Assembly: GCA_013001285.1 (NCBI GenBank) | Contig: JABDMU010000076.1 | Location: forward strand, 1-64,000 | Source: Flavobacteriaceae bacterium | Lineage (GTDB): Bacteria > Bacteroidota > Bacteroidia > Flavobacteriales > Flavobacteriaceae | DNA length: 64,000 nt | Direction of reading: 5' to 3' | In this document: one piece after another, positions 1 to 8,866 of the stretch | How positions within the stretch are numbered: position 1 is the first letter of the stretch | Layout of the letters: every line of letters starts with the position of its first letter | Notes under the pieces: generated by a model | Databases searched by the model: none | The model's input: only the letters and a program-made list of their open reading frames with translations | What the model was told of the DNA's origin: nothing | Made by a program: the position numbers and the translations under genes

Positions 1-216
1 GAAACAGGAAGACATCATCAAATTAGGTGTCAGTTGGCTAAAATAGGTTCGCCAATAAAAGGCGATCTCAAATATGGGTTCGATAGAAGTAATAAAGATG
101 GTAGCATTCATTTACATGCTCGAAAGATCGCATTTGTTCATCCCGTTTCTAAGGCAATAATAAGTGTTGAGGCAGCGCCACCAAAAGATGCTATTTGGGA
201 CGCCTGTCTAAACTAA
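1..216 (+). CDS. RluA-family pseudouridine synthase, C-terminal part (5' end outside window)
   Basis: The reading frame is open from base 1, so the gene begins left of the window. The visible 71 residues start with TGRHHQIR and continue with QLAKIGSPIKGDLKYG, the conserved last block of RluA/RluD-type enzymes that isomerise uridine to pseudouridine in rRNA or tRNA. The catalytic Asp block is not in view, so the exact target RNA cannot be assigned. The stop lies 17 bases before an aldehyde dehydrogenase on the same strand, so the two may be cotranscribed. An in-frame ATG/GTG near position 34 is internal, not a start. Confidence 0.88.
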   Translation, partial: ETGRHHQIRCQLAKIGSPIKGDLKYGFDRSNKDGSIHLHARKIAFVHPVSKAIISVEAAPPKDAIWDACLN

Positions 217-233
217 TTGATTATTTTTGTTAA

Positions 234-1613
234 ATGTCGAATATCCCTAAGATCATAAAGAAGCAAAGAAAGTATTTTAACAGTCATGCAACGCGTGATG
301 TCGATTTCCTTCGGGGTCGATTAAATGCCCTTCGATCTGAATTAATACTACAGGAGCAAGCGATTTACGAAGCCCTTGAGAACGATTTTAATAAACCTCC
401 TTTTGAGACCTATTTAAGCGAGTTTGGAATTGTCATGTCTGAAATAGATTTGTTTTTGAAGAAAATAAAATCTTGGACCAAGCCTAAACGCGTTTTACCT
501 GCCTTATTAAGTTTTCCAACTTCCGATTTCATATATAAAGATCCTTATGGTACAGTTTTGATCATCGCACCTTGGAATTATCCGTTTCAGCTTGCAATTG
601 CGCCCTTGATTGCTGCTATTGCCGCAGGAAATACGGTGGTTTTAAAACCAAGTGAATTGACGCCAAATACATCGCAATTAGTGCATGATATGGTATCAAA
701 AATATTTGCTCCTGAGCATGCAATGGTGATTCAAGGTGGTATCCCAATTGCTACTGAACTATTGTCGCAGCGTTGGGATTATATCTTTTTTACCGGAAGC
801 GTTCCAGTTGGAAAAATTGTAGCTAAGGCCGCAGCCGAACATTTAACACCTGTTACTTTGGAACTTGGCGGAAAATCACCCTGTATTGTTGACGATACAG
901 TACCTATAAATTTAGTAGCCAAACGACTTGTTTGGGGCAAATTTTTGAATGCAGGGCAAACCTGTATCGCACCCGATTATTTGATCGTTCACTCCAAGAT
1001 CAAGTATGATCTTATTGAAGCTTTAAAGAAAAGAATCATATCAGTATATGGTGCAAATCCAGAGTCCTCGCCCGATTTAGCCCACATTGTCAATTCGAAA
1101 AATTTAGATCGGCTAAAACACTATTTAGAAGGAGAAACCATTCTGCATGGTGGAGGATCTAACGCACAATCCAATTTCTTGGAGCCAACACTAATTGATG
1201 AGCCAGAATTAGATAGCGCTGTGATGTCTGATGAGATCTTTGGTCCTATCCTTCCGATTTTAGCTTATGACGATATTGAAGATATCAAAGTTATTGTTAA
1301 TCAATATGAGAAGCCGTTATCATTCTATATTTTCTCTAATAATAAATCGTTCCGGAAACAACTCCTAAAGTTTTTTAGTTTTGGTGGTGGTGTCATCAAT
1401 GATACACTCATTCATTTTGGCAACAAGAAGCTACCCTTTGGTGGCGTTGGACATAGCGGAATGGGTGCTTATCATGGCAAACATGGCTTTGACACTTTTA
1501 TTCATAAAAAAGGCATCGTAAAAAAAGGCAATTGGCTGGATATTCCTATAAGGTACGCACCTTATAAGGGCAAAATGCCATTATTAAAAAGATTATTTAA
1601 ATTACTAAGTTAG
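234..1613 (+). CDS. NAD(P)-dependent aldehyde dehydrogenase, class 3 / fatty aldehyde type
   Basis: This 459-residue protein has the compact size of class 3 (ALDH3-like) aldehyde dehydrogenases, which oxidise medium- and long-chain or aromatic aldehydes to acids. The general-base glutamate sits in VTLELGGK (E210) and the nucleophilic cysteine in NAGQTC (C244); the cofactor-binding segment around FFTGSVPVGK is at about 186-194. No signal peptide is present, although the C-terminus is basic and could associate with membranes, as in some ALDH3 enzymes. It follows the RluA gene by 17 bases, and its end overlaps the convergent histidine kinase gene by 9 bases. The substrate is not determinable. 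Confidence 0.9.
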   Translation: MSNIPKIIKKQRKYFNSHATRDVDFLRGRLNALRSELILQEQAIYEALENDFNKPPFETYLSEFGIVMSEIDLFLKKIKSWTKPKRVLPALLSFPTSDFIYKDPYGTVLIIAPWNYPFQLAIAPLIAAIAAGNTVVLKPSELTPNTSQLVHDMVSKIFAPEHAMVIQGGIPIATELLSQRWDYIFFTGSVPVGKIVAKAAAEHLTPVTLELGGKSPCIVDDTVPINLVAKRLVWGKFLNAGQTCIAPDYLIVHSKIKYDLIEALKKRIISVYGANPESSPDLAHIVNSKNLDRLKHYLEGETILHGGGSNAQSNFLEPTLIDEPELDSAVMSDEIFGPILPILAYDDIEDIKVIVNQYEKPLSFYIFSNNKSFRKQLLKFFSFGGGVINDTLIHFGNKKLPFGGVGHSGMGAYHGKHGFDTFIHKKGIVKKGNWLDIPIRYAPYKGKMPLLKRLFKLLS

Positions 1614-2405
1614 CTTATAATTAAGCTCGAGATCTGTTCCTTTATTAGAAGCCGATTCTAATTTATAATGAGTATTGATCAGTTCGGCGCGGCTTTTCAT
1701 ATTGATCAAACCTGAACCAAGATCGATTGCCGATTCATCAAACCCCATACCATCATCTGAAAGCGAGATCATCAGCTCATCTGCTGAATACTTTAATAGG
1801 ACTTTTAAATGTTTAGCATCGGCGTATTTAATGGTATTGGAGAAAAATTCCTGAACAATTCGAAATAAAATAATCTCATCCTTTTTATTTTTTAATGTTA
1901 CAGGTTTACCAACGATACTAAGTTCGGCTTTTATAACATTAAGCTTATTCATTCGGTCGACTTCATTCTGTATAGATTCTAACAAGCCAAAGTTGGCAAT
2001 AACATCTGAATTCAAAGATTTTGACAAAGCCCTAACTTCTTGGATGGTATTGGAGATGACATCCTTAGTATCATCTACCTTTTCTTTTACTGAATCCTTT
2101 ACCAATGTTGAAATCAAATTGAGTTGCATACTGGCAAACGACAACAATTGACCAACATTATCATGAAGTTCCTGTCCGACATTCTTTAGAGTCTGATCTT
2201 GAATTTCCAACTGGGACTTCGTCAGTTCTTCTTCAAATTCTTGTTGCTGTCTGAATTTTTCGAATAACAGTTTGTTTTTACGTTTCTGAAAAACAATAAA
2301 AAAAATGATGATTAAAGCACTCACGATTAGTAATACACCAATCATGTAAACAAGAAGATACCTTTCAGCATCAGTACTGACTATACGTTCTTCGGCTTGC
2401 AACAT
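1605..2405 (-). CDS. Membrane-anchored sensor histidine kinase, HisKA_3 / NarL-LytS-like type
   Basis: The 266-residue protein has one N-terminal membrane helix (about 17-40), a short coiled coil, and a HisKA_3 dimerisation motif, ELHDNVGQLL, with the phospho-acceptor His at 81. A HATPase_c domain follows with an N box around VQEFFSNTIKYA and a glycine box around DDGMGFDE. There is no recognisable sensory domain. The start overlaps the end of the 7-TM protein gene upstream by 25 bases, which suggests translational coupling, so that protein is the likely sensing partner. No response regulator lies next to it; a LuxR-type partner elsewhere would be expected for this kinase class. Confidence 0.88.
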   Translation of the reverse strand: MLQAEERIVSTDAERYLLVYMIGVLLIVSALIIIFFIVFQKRKNKLLFEKFRQQQEFEEELTKSQLEIQDQTLKNVGQELHDNVGQLLSFASMQLNLISTLVKDSVKEKVDDTKDVISNTIQEVRALSKSLNSDVIANFGLLESIQNEVDRMNKLNVIKAELSIVGKPVTLKNKKDEIILFRIVQEFFSNTIKYADAKHLKVLLKYSADELMISLSDDGMGFDESAIDLGSGLINMKSRAELINTHYKLESASNKGTDLELNYKLT

Positions 2406-3085
2406 ATTAATGCGATTGTAAAAGTTATGTACATAAAAATATTAGAAAATAGCATAATTGAGGATTTCAGAATTATATAATCCCTATCATCTCTATTAAA
2501 GTATATATCATAAAAAATTAAAGGTGTTGTGATTAAATTCCAGATCAATAACACTGTGGCGATAATAAAATTTATAGACGAATAGAATTTAAGGATTTCG
2601 TCAGACTGGAGTAATTCAATTAAGTATAACGTGACTGATAAAATTATAAGTAATGAAGACGAAATATTAATGGGTTTGAACGACGCTACAAAGAACAAAT
2701 CAAATTGACTGGCAATTACAAATATGGAGCCGACTACAAATAGTAGTACTCCAATTAAAATGAGTTTTTTAAAAAATTGACTTTTTAAGAAGGACCTAAA
2801 ATAAAACGCAAATCCTATGCTTGCTCCTATTTGCCAGAAAATAGTATAGAGCCAATGATTTCTTTCATACCATGTGTCTTTGATGAGATGTTCAAAATCA
2901 TATATTTTGGCATATATGGTATAACCGCCGATTAATTCAAGAATAGCAATTCCTATAAGTAGCCAAATAAAATATTTAACATTGGTATTCTTGTATTTTT
3001 GATACACAAGAATACCAACTAAAGCAGCAGTAAATTCTACTCCTTTCGTTAAACTTGAATAATAATTGCTTAGAAATTCTTCCAA
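2381..3085 (-). CDS. Seven-helix integral membrane protein, probable sensory partner of the adjacent kinase
   Basis: I do not recognise a named family. The 234 residues contain seven hydrophobic segments, roughly at 17-33, 38-60, 78-98, 106-126, 140-158, 168-190 and 208-228, with short loops. Its gene overlaps the histidine kinase gene by 25 bases and begins 8 bases after the end of the preceding small-protein gene, so all three look like one minus-strand operon. The arrangement resembles 7TM-type sensor kinases in which the membrane and kinase parts are one polypeptide, here split in two. A transporter or scaffold role cannot be excluded. Confidence 0.75.
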   Translation of the reverse strand: MEEFLSNYYSSLTKGVEFTAALVGILVYQKYKNTNVKYFIWLLIGIAILELIGGYTIYAKIYDFEHLIKDTWYERNHWLYTIFWQIGASIGFAFYFRSFLKSQFFKKLILIGVLLFVVGSIFVIASQFDLFFVASFKPINISSSLLIILSVTLYLIELLQSDEILKFYSSINFIIATVLLIWNLITTPLIFYDIYFNRDDRDYIILKSSIMLFSNIFMYITFTIALICCKPKNV

Positions 3086-3093
3086 TAATTGAA

Positions 3094-3594
3094 TTAATTG
3101 TTAGGATAATTTGCATTTGGCGGGTATCCGTTACCACCATTATTAAATCCACTTCCTCCTGGAATGTCTCCACTATCCTGCATATTGATAGTAATCATGC
3201 CGCCTTCAGAAACTTTCTTAGTTCCCGTTGGTACCAAGAACATCGTTGTGTATCCAACCTGATTGCCTTCATTGGCGTGAGCTCCTAAATAAATACGGAC
3301 ACCGTCCATAGTGTATCCTAGATCTCGCGCTTGTCCTTCGGCATAACTCAAATAATCACGCATATCTTGCAATGAGTACCATGATGATCGATTATCTGGT
3401 CTTTTTACAATGGAATCGCTGATTAATTGATGTCTGGAATTGAATGCTGCATCAAGGGTTTTTGCCTCACTTGGTGTAATTACGCCTGCTGGTGGTTTGG
3501 CCAAAGCTTCTTTGGTGTCTTTTGGATTAATAAATAAATAACAAATGGCAATGCCGAGTGCAAGACCTAATAGCAATAATAATAGTTTTTTCAT
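3094..3594 (-). CDS. Small anchored or secreted protein of unknown function
   Basis: The 166-residue protein starts with a strongly hydrophobic leucine-rich segment (residues 3-23) that is an uncleaved anchor or a signal peptide, followed by a soluble domain. The central part contains SWYSLQDMRDYLSYAEGQA and GVRIYLGAH; the C-terminal 30 residues are rich in Gly, Asn and Pro and look unstructured. I cannot assign a family. It is the first gene of a probable operon with the 7-TM protein and histidine kinase, and could be an extracytoplasmic accessory of that sensor. The real start is taken at MKKLLLLLLG. Confidence 0.7.
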   Translation of the reverse strand: MKKLLLLLLGLALGIAICYLFINPKDTKEALAKPPAGVITPSEAKTLDAAFNSRHQLISDSIVKRPDNRSSWYSLQDMRDYLSYAEGQARDLGYTMDGVRIYLGAHANEGNQVGYTTMFLVPTGTKKVSEGGMITINMQDSGDIPGGSGFNNGGNGYPPNANYPNN

Positions 3595-3676
3595 TGGTTG
3601 AATAGTTTATGATTATTTCCTCTAAAGTAGATAAATCTTGGAAGAATCTAAAGAAACCGGCTCAATAAGATTATTC

Positions 3677-4528
3677 TTACATGTAATTTTTGAGGCTAAA
3701 TCGAATAGTATCCTGTGAAAATTTCTGAGCCAATAAATTGATGGACTCCTCACTCAATTGAAGGATTCTTGGGTAGCCACCGGTAGTTTGACAATCTCTC
3801 ATTAAAATAATGATCTTTCCAGCCGGGGTTAATTGCACTGTGCCTGGCATTACCATAGAGGTAATGAGCTCTGGCAACTTGTTAGGTATCCTTTCTATAA
3901 GTTGATAAGCCATTCTATTGTTTTCATTTGAAATCGTAAAGTTCGTTGCCATAATTGCTTCTTTCTGTAAGTCTGTTAATAGTTCAAATTCAGGACCTTC
4001 ATAAACATGAAGTATCTGTTGAGTCATGCGATCTTTCATTTTAATTCCAGCATTTCGAGTAATGCTATCTCTTTTTACATTTTTTATTGAAATGCAGTCG
4101 TTTTTCTGAAGCCTACTTTGATTGGTAATGCCTGCAAACATGCTTTTGCTTCCCATTACATCATCCACATTTAATCCGCCGGCAATGGCGATATAAGCAC
4201 GAATGCCACGTGTTGGTCTTTCAAAACTTAGAAGGTCCCCTTCCTTAAGATTGAAAGCTCTATTCATATGATTAAGATGTCCATTGATAACTGGTGTAAA
4301 ATTAGCGCCTACTACACTAACCATGGCTGGAGATTCAAACCTTAATTTAGGACCCTGAAGTGTCATTTCAATTACGGCTTCACCCTGTTGATTACCCACC
4401 AAGGTGTTCGCTAAGCTGGCTGAAAAAGCATCCATGACTCCAGAAACAGGAACACCATACTCTTGCTGACCTGATCGTCCTTGATCTTGAATGCTTGAAT
4501 ATAATCCCGGATGTTCGACCCTAATCAT
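3677..4528 (-). CDS. pxpC: 5-oxoprolinase subunit C (KipA / biotin-dependent carboxyltransferase-like)
   Basis: The 283-residue protein matches the KipA/PxpC family: N-terminal MIRVEHPGLYSSIQDQGR, then GQQEYGVPVSGVMD, and the typical TGGYPRILQL near the C-terminus. With PxpA and PxpB it forms the prokaryotic ATP-dependent 5-oxoprolinase that opens pyroglutamate to glutamate. Its length is slightly shorter than many homologues (about 300-330), but no motif is obviously missing. The start overlaps the end of pxpB by 8 bases. It is the last gene of the Nramp-like-pxpA-pxpB-pxpC run. Cytoplasmic. Confidence 0.9.
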   Translation of the reverse strand: MIRVEHPGLYSSIQDQGRSGQQEYGVPVSGVMDAFSASLANTLVGNQQGEAVIEMTLQGPKLRFESPAMVSVVGANFTPVINGHLNHMNRAFNLKEGDLLSFERPTRGIRAYIAIAGGLNVDDVMGSKSMFAGITNQSRLQKNDCISIKNVKRDSITRNAGIKMKDRMTQQILHVYEGPEFELLTDLQKEAIMATNFTISNENNRMAYQLIERIPNKLPELITSMVMPGTVQLTPAGKIIILMRDCQTTGGYPRILQLSEESINLLAQKFSQDTIRFSLKNYM

Positions 4529-5255
4529 CTAGTAACACTTTATTAATTTCATAGGCACCTTCTTCAATTTTCTTTTTAATAGTTTGATGTTCTTCAATAG
4601 TAATCGGACAAAACTGAATGCTATCACCTGCAGCTGCAATACAGGGCATTTCTTTTTGGACATTAAAAAATTTTAATGGCGAATTCCCAATAATATTCCA
4701 ACCTCCTGGACTTGTTTGAGGATAAACACCAGTTTGATTTCCACCTATAGCCACATCGCCGGCTTTTATTTGTGATCTTGGTTTATCTAACCGCGGCATA
4801 AACAAAGATGATTTTAGTCCACCCAAATACATAAATCCAGGTAAAAATCCATTAAAATAAAGCAGGTATTTTTCTTGAGAATGTATGCTTATTATCTCCT
4901 CAATAGTTAACTTTTTCTCTTTGGATATTCGCTCTAAATCAATACCAAAATATTGATCATAACACACGGGGATTTTCCATAATGTTCTAGAAGAAAGTTG
5001 TGTTGATTCAGACTTCAAATAGAGGTCTTTTAAGTCGGATAATGTATTATAAATATTATCTATACTATTATCATAACATATTAATATCGAGTTATATGCA
5101 TGATTTATTCGAACTTTTTGTTTAATATAATGAAATTTGATGCTGGTTTTAAATGCTAGTACATCAAAAAGGATGTATTGGTCAATTTTTTTTGGCCATT
5201 CTATCAAAATTGACCGCGTTCCGAACCGCTTATATTTAAGTTGATATTGTTTCAA
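4521..5255 (-). CDS. pxpB: 5-oxoprolinase subunit B (KipI / allophanate hydrolase subunit 1-like)
   Basis: The 244 residues carry the family signatures YLLYFNGFLPGFMYLGGL (about 131-148) and VAIGGNQTGVYPQTSPGGWNIIG (about 169-191) typical of PxpB/KipI, a cyclophilin-like subunit of the three-part 5-oxoprolinase. The N-terminal 100 residues diverge more. The gene starts 4 bases after pxpA stops and overlaps pxpC by 8 bases, so the three subunits are translationally linked. In Bacillus the orthologue was first described as an inhibitor of the sporulation kinase KinA; that role does not apply in a flavobacterium, so pyroglutamate salvage is the better reading. Confidence 0.9.
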   Translation of the reverse strand: MKQYQLKYKRFGTRSILIEWPKKIDQYILFDVLAFKTSIKFHYIKQKVRINHAYNSILICYDNSIDNIYNTLSDLKDLYLKSESTQLSSRTLWKIPVCYDQYFGIDLERISKEKKLTIEEIISIHSQEKYLLYFNGFLPGFMYLGGLKSSLFMPRLDKPRSQIKAGDVAIGGNQTGVYPQTSPGGWNIIGNSPLKFFNVQKEMPCIAAAGDSIQFCPITIEEHQTIKKKIEEGAYEINKVLLDD

Positions 5256-5259
5256 TTCT

Positions 5260-6000
5260 TTAGTGAATAATGATGCCTTTTTTTGTCAAAAATTGAGTCA
5301 ATGATTTAAGCATATTGATTGCCTTTGGATTATCGCCATGAATGCAAATAGTTTGGGCTTTAATTGGGACTTCTACTCCATTTATAGTTTTTACTTTTTT
5401 ATGCACGATCATTCTGTAAGCATGTTCTATTAATTCATCAACATCTTGAATCATAGCCAATGGTAAATCGCGAGAGACCAAACTAAGATCTTCATTGTAA
5501 TTTCGGTCGGCAAATGCTTCATATGTGATTGGGATACGTTCAGAAATAGCTTTTTCGGCAATAACAGATCCGAATGGCACATAAAGTTTTAAGGGTTGCT
5601 TGATACTTTTCATAACCTCAAGTACCACTTCGGCGGTACGATTATCCTTCGCTGATGAATTATATAAAGCACCATGGCATTTCACATGATGTAATTGCAG
5701 GTGTTCTTCCCTCATGATAGCCATCATGGTTTGAATTTGAGATTTGACAGTACTATAAAGCGCGGCACATGACATCTCTACAACCTTACGGCCAAAGTTT
5801 TCACGATCCGGATAAGAAGGATGGGCTCCAATTTTTACATTATTAGATTTAGCAATTTGAATGACCTCTCTCATAATTGTTTCATTGCCTGCATGTCCGC
5901 CACAGGCTATATTACAAGATGAAACCAAAGGTAAAAGCTCATGTTCATTGTGAAGCCCTTCACCCACGTCTGCGTTGATATCTATACTATGTGTTTGCAT
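5260..6000 (-). CDS. pxpA: 5-oxoprolinase subunit A (LamB/YcsF family)
   Basis: The 246-residue protein has the full LamB/YcsF pattern: DINADVGEG at residues 7-15, SSCNIACGGHAGNE, IGAHPSYPDRENFGR and VKCHGALYN, with FADRNYN and a C-terminal ICIHGDNPKA. These mark the metal- and substrate-binding face of PxpA, the hydrolytic subunit of 5-oxoprolinase. The ATG overlaps the stop of the transporter gene upstream by one base (TAATG), a classical translational coupling. Length is normal for the family. Confidence 0.93.
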   Translation of the reverse strand: MQTHSIDINADVGEGLHNEHELLPLVSSCNIACGGHAGNETIMREVIQIAKSNNVKIGAHPSYPDRENFGRKVVEMSCAALYSTVKSQIQTMMAIMREEHLQLHHVKCHGALYNSSAKDNRTAEVVLEVMKSIKQPLKLYVPFGSVIAEKAISERIPITYEAFADRNYNEDLSLVSRDLPLAMIQDVDELIEHAYRMIVHKKVKTINGVEVPIKAQTICIHGDNPKAINMLKSLTQFLTKKGIIIH

Positions 6001-7226
6001 TAAATCAATTCAAATACTTTTAATATACTTTTTAACCCTAAGAATATTGTTATGGCCAAAATAACAAAGCCAATTATATTTTGTATGTTGTTATTCTTGT
6101 AAACTCCAAGGACGGCTGATTTATTAACGATCCAGAGTAAAAACCCAGCAATGACGGGTAATAATATGCCATTGGCCACCTGAGCGAATTTTATGATCTC
6201 AATAGATTTTAATCCGCTTGACGCTGAAACCACACCTAGACCTAAAATCAACATCCATACAAAGCGAAACCGCTTAGACTTTAGGTTACTTTTCCATCCT
6301 AAACATCCCGAAGCCACGTAAGCCGCTGCCAAAGGCGCCGTGATAGCACTCGTAATTCCTGCGGCAAACAATCCAATAGCCAAAAAATATTTTGAATAGC
6401 TTCCAAATAATGGCTCTAGACCTAAGGCTAAATCGGCTGCCGAATTGATCTCTTGGGTTTGAATGGCTGCTGCTGATATGATGATACACATAGAAACAAT
6501 TCCACCTAAGACCACCGCAATTACAGTATCTTTTCGAGCATATTTAAGATCATCCTTTGCCTGCCATTTTTCCTTTACGAGTGACGCATGAAGAAATAAA
6601 TTATAAGGCACAACTGTTGTTCCAATTAATCCAATAATAGTGAGAATACTATTCTCTGGAAAACTCGGAATAAAAATCCCTTTGAATACTTGTCCAAGAT
6701 CAGGCTTCGTAAGAATTGCCGTGATCAAAAATGCCAAACTCATAATAATTACAAGCCCTACCAGGGCTTTTTCTAAAACTTTATAATTTCCAATATATAA
6801 TAATATGAAGGCAATAATGCCCAGAACAATGCTAATCAGATTAATATTAACTGCACCAACAGCTATAGATTGATTTCCTAAAATGGCCTCAAGCCCTAAA
6901 ACACCACCACTTATATTTCCCGCTTCATAGGCTGCATTGCCCACAACAATTGCTGATAACATTAAAACGACGGCTATGGTTTTTACAACTGGGTGTTTTA
7001 ATTCATTCCGAATAACTTCGGCAAGACCTTTCTGAGAAATGATCCCCAGTCTGGCTGCCATTTCCTGAAGCACGATTGTTGCCACAATAGACAATAGCAT
7101 AGCCCATAACAATGCGTAGCCAAATCCAACTCCAGCTAGAGTACATAGCGTAACTGTGCCCGGACCAATAAATGCAGCTGCTACCAATGGCCCTGGACCA
7201 ATATTTTTAAACCAATTTCTAATCAT
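6000..7226 (-). CDS. Nramp-fold transporter lacking canonical metal ligands, linked to 5-oxoprolinase
   Basis: I place the start at the ATG ending at 7226 (MIRNWFKNIGPGPL); an in-frame ATG at 7307 would add 27 residues of no clear membrane-protein character. The 408-residue protein has about 11 helices and aligns with the Nramp/MntH family. The helix 1 metal motif DPGN is replaced by GPGT (residues 21-24), and the helix 6 motif MPH by VPY (206-208), in GTTVVPYNLFLH. A canonical Mn/Fe transport role is therefore doubtful. B. subtilis also keeps an Nramp-like gene (ycsG) in the kip/pxp operon, so import of pyroglutamate or a related solute is a reasonable inference. It overlaps pxpA by one base. 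Confidence 0.85.
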   Translation of the reverse strand: MIRNWFKNIGPGPLVAAAFIGPGTVTLCTLAGVGFGYALLWAMLLSIVATIVLQEMAARLGIISQKGLAEVIRNELKHPVVKTIAVVLMLSAIVVGNAAYEAGNISGGVLGLEAILGNQSIAVGAVNINLISIVLGIIAFILLYIGNYKVLEKALVGLVIIMSLAFLITAILTKPDLGQVFKGIFIPSFPENSILTIIGLIGTTVVPYNLFLHASLVKEKWQAKDDLKYARKDTVIAVVLGGIVSMCIIISAAAIQTQEINSAADLALGLEPLFGSYSKYFLAIGLFAAGITSAITAPLAAAYVASGCLGWKSNLKSKRFRFVWMLILGLGVVSASSGLKSIEIIKFAQVANGILLPVIAGFLLWIVNKSAVLGVYKNNNIQNIIGFVILAITIFLGLKSILKVFELI

Positions 7227-7319
7227 TTGTAGAAGTAATTGTGGTAATTTCAGTACTATAAATGGTATAAATCTGAGGTGATTATTTTGAGTGCAATATG
7301 AATACAAGATACTAAAATA

Positions 7320-8858
7320 TTAGCCCAACCAACCTTCTCTATCCAAACTTCTATATTGAATGGCTTCTGCAATATGAGATCCTTTGATATCAACAGATTG
7401 TTCGAGATCTGCAATGGTTCTAGATACCTTCAGAATGCGGTCATAGGCTCGTGCAGATAAATTTAGGTGATCCATAGCTTCCTTTAATAATTGCATCGAG
7501 CTGGAGTCTAGTTTACAAAATGAATTAATGTGTTTGGTATTCATTTGTGCGTTGTAATGAAGATTCTTTATATCTGAAAATCTATCTGTTTGAAACGCTC
7601 TCGCCTTTATCACGCGATTCCGAATATGAATAGAGGACTCCCCTTTTCGAGTATCCGATAATTTCTCAAAAGGTACAGGAGTTACTTCAATATGAATATC
7701 AATGCGGTCTAATAATGGTCCGGATACTTTACTCAGATATCGCTGCATCTCTGCCTGTGAAGAATTCATTGAGGAATTAGGATCCATGAAAAATCCGCTT
7801 GGACTCGGATTCATACTTGCTACTAACATGAATGAAGAGGGATAGGTAACTGTGAACCTCGCTCTCGATATTGTAACCTCACGATCTTCTAGAGGTTGTC
7901 TCATGACTTCTAGAACAGTTCTTTTAAACTCTGGTAACTCATCAAGAAATAGGACGCCATTGTGTGCCATTGAAATCTCTCCGGGTTGTGGGTATTGACC
8001 GCCGCCAACTAAGGCAACATCTGAAATGGTGTGATGCGGTGAACGAAAAGGCCGCTGGGCCATTAAGCCAGAATCAGCTTTTATTTTCCCAACTACGGAA
8101 TGTATTTTTGTGGTCTCCAAAGCCTCTTCCATGGTCATTGGCGGCAAGATGGATGGTAAGCGTTTCGCCAACATGGTTTTGCCAGCTCCTGGAGGACCGA
8201 TTAAAATTATATTATGACCCCCAGCCGCGGCAATTTCCATGCACCTTTTAATACTTTCCTGACCTTTAACATCAGAAAAATTAAAGTCTGGATAATCTAA
8301 TTGCTTCTGAAATTCTTCTTTAATATCAACAATGGTTTGTTTTAATTCAGCTCCCAAGTCAAAATGTTGAATAACTTCTAAGATAGTTTCAACTCCATAG
8401 ATCGTTAGACCTTCAACTACAGCTGCTTCTTTTGCATTTTGCTTTGGAAGAATAAAATACTTAAAACCTTCAGATTTAGCCTTTATGGCAATGGGCAAGG
8501 CACCTTTTATGGGTTGCAGAATGCCATCTAAAGATAATTCACCCATGATTATATAGTCTGCTAAGCCATCTGCTTTGATCTGATTTGAGGCGGCTAATAT
8601 TCCTACTGCCAAGGTGAGGTCGAAGGCCGAGCCTTCCTTTCTAAGGTCTGCGGGCGACATATTAATGATAATTTTTTTACCAGGAATTTTATAGCCATTG
8701 TTTTGTAGCGCAGCAGCAATTCTAAAGTTGCTCTCCTTAATGGCATTGTCAGGCAATCCTACTAAATGGTAACCTATACCTTGATCAACATTTACTTCCA
8801 CAACCACAGCTGTGGCCTCAACGCCAAAGACCGCTGCACTAAATACCTTATTAAGCAT
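7320..8858 (-). CDS. YifB/ComM-family AAA ATPase with magnesium-chelatase-like domain
   Basis: The 512-residue protein has the three-part architecture of YifB/ComM: an N-terminal Lon-protease-like ChlI fold (residues 1-170, with INMSPADLRKEGSAFDL), an AAA core with Walker A GPPGAGKT (221-228), a sensor region around LFLDELPEF, and a C-terminal Mg-chelatase domain with LSARAYDRILKVSRTIADL. ComM is a hexameric branch-migration helicase that helps integrate DNA during natural transformation in gamma-proteobacteria; that role is inferred here by family. A 22-base palindrome lies just upstream of the start (8867-8888). Confidence 0.93.
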   Translation of the reverse strand: MLNKVFSAAVFGVEATAVVVEVNVDQGIGYHLVGLPDNAIKESNFRIAAALQNNGYKIPGKKIIINMSPADLRKEGSAFDLTLAVGILAASNQIKADGLADYIIMGELSLDGILQPIKGALPIAIKAKSEGFKYFILPKQNAKEAAVVEGLTIYGVETILEVIQHFDLGAELKQTIVDIKEEFQKQLDYPDFNFSDVKGQESIKRCMEIAAAGGHNIILIGPPGAGKTMLAKRLPSILPPMTMEEALETTKIHSVVGKIKADSGLMAQRPFRSPHHTISDVALVGGGQYPQPGEISMAHNGVLFLDELPEFKRTVLEVMRQPLEDREVTISRARFTVTYPSSFMLVASMNPSPSGFFMDPNSSMNSSQAEMQRYLSKVSGPLLDRIDIHIEVTPVPFEKLSDTRKGESSIHIRNRVIKARAFQTDRFSDIKNLHYNAQMNTKHINSFCKLDSSSMQLLKEAMDHLNLSARAYDRILKVSRTIADLEQSVDIKGSHIAEAIQYRSLDREGWLG

Positions 8859-8866
8859 TATAGAAT

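Noticed and set aside
222-229. TATTTTTG box right before the aldehyde dehydrogenase start
   Set aside because: It matches the -7 consensus but would give an almost leaderless transcript, and the gene follows the RluA gene by only 17 bases, so a chance match in AT-rich sequence is as likely.
2381-2405. Frameshift splitting one sensor kinase into two genes
   Set aside because: Both frames have plausible starts and ends, the overlap is short, and the kinase has its own membrane helix, so two separate proteins are more likely than a sequencing or mutational split.
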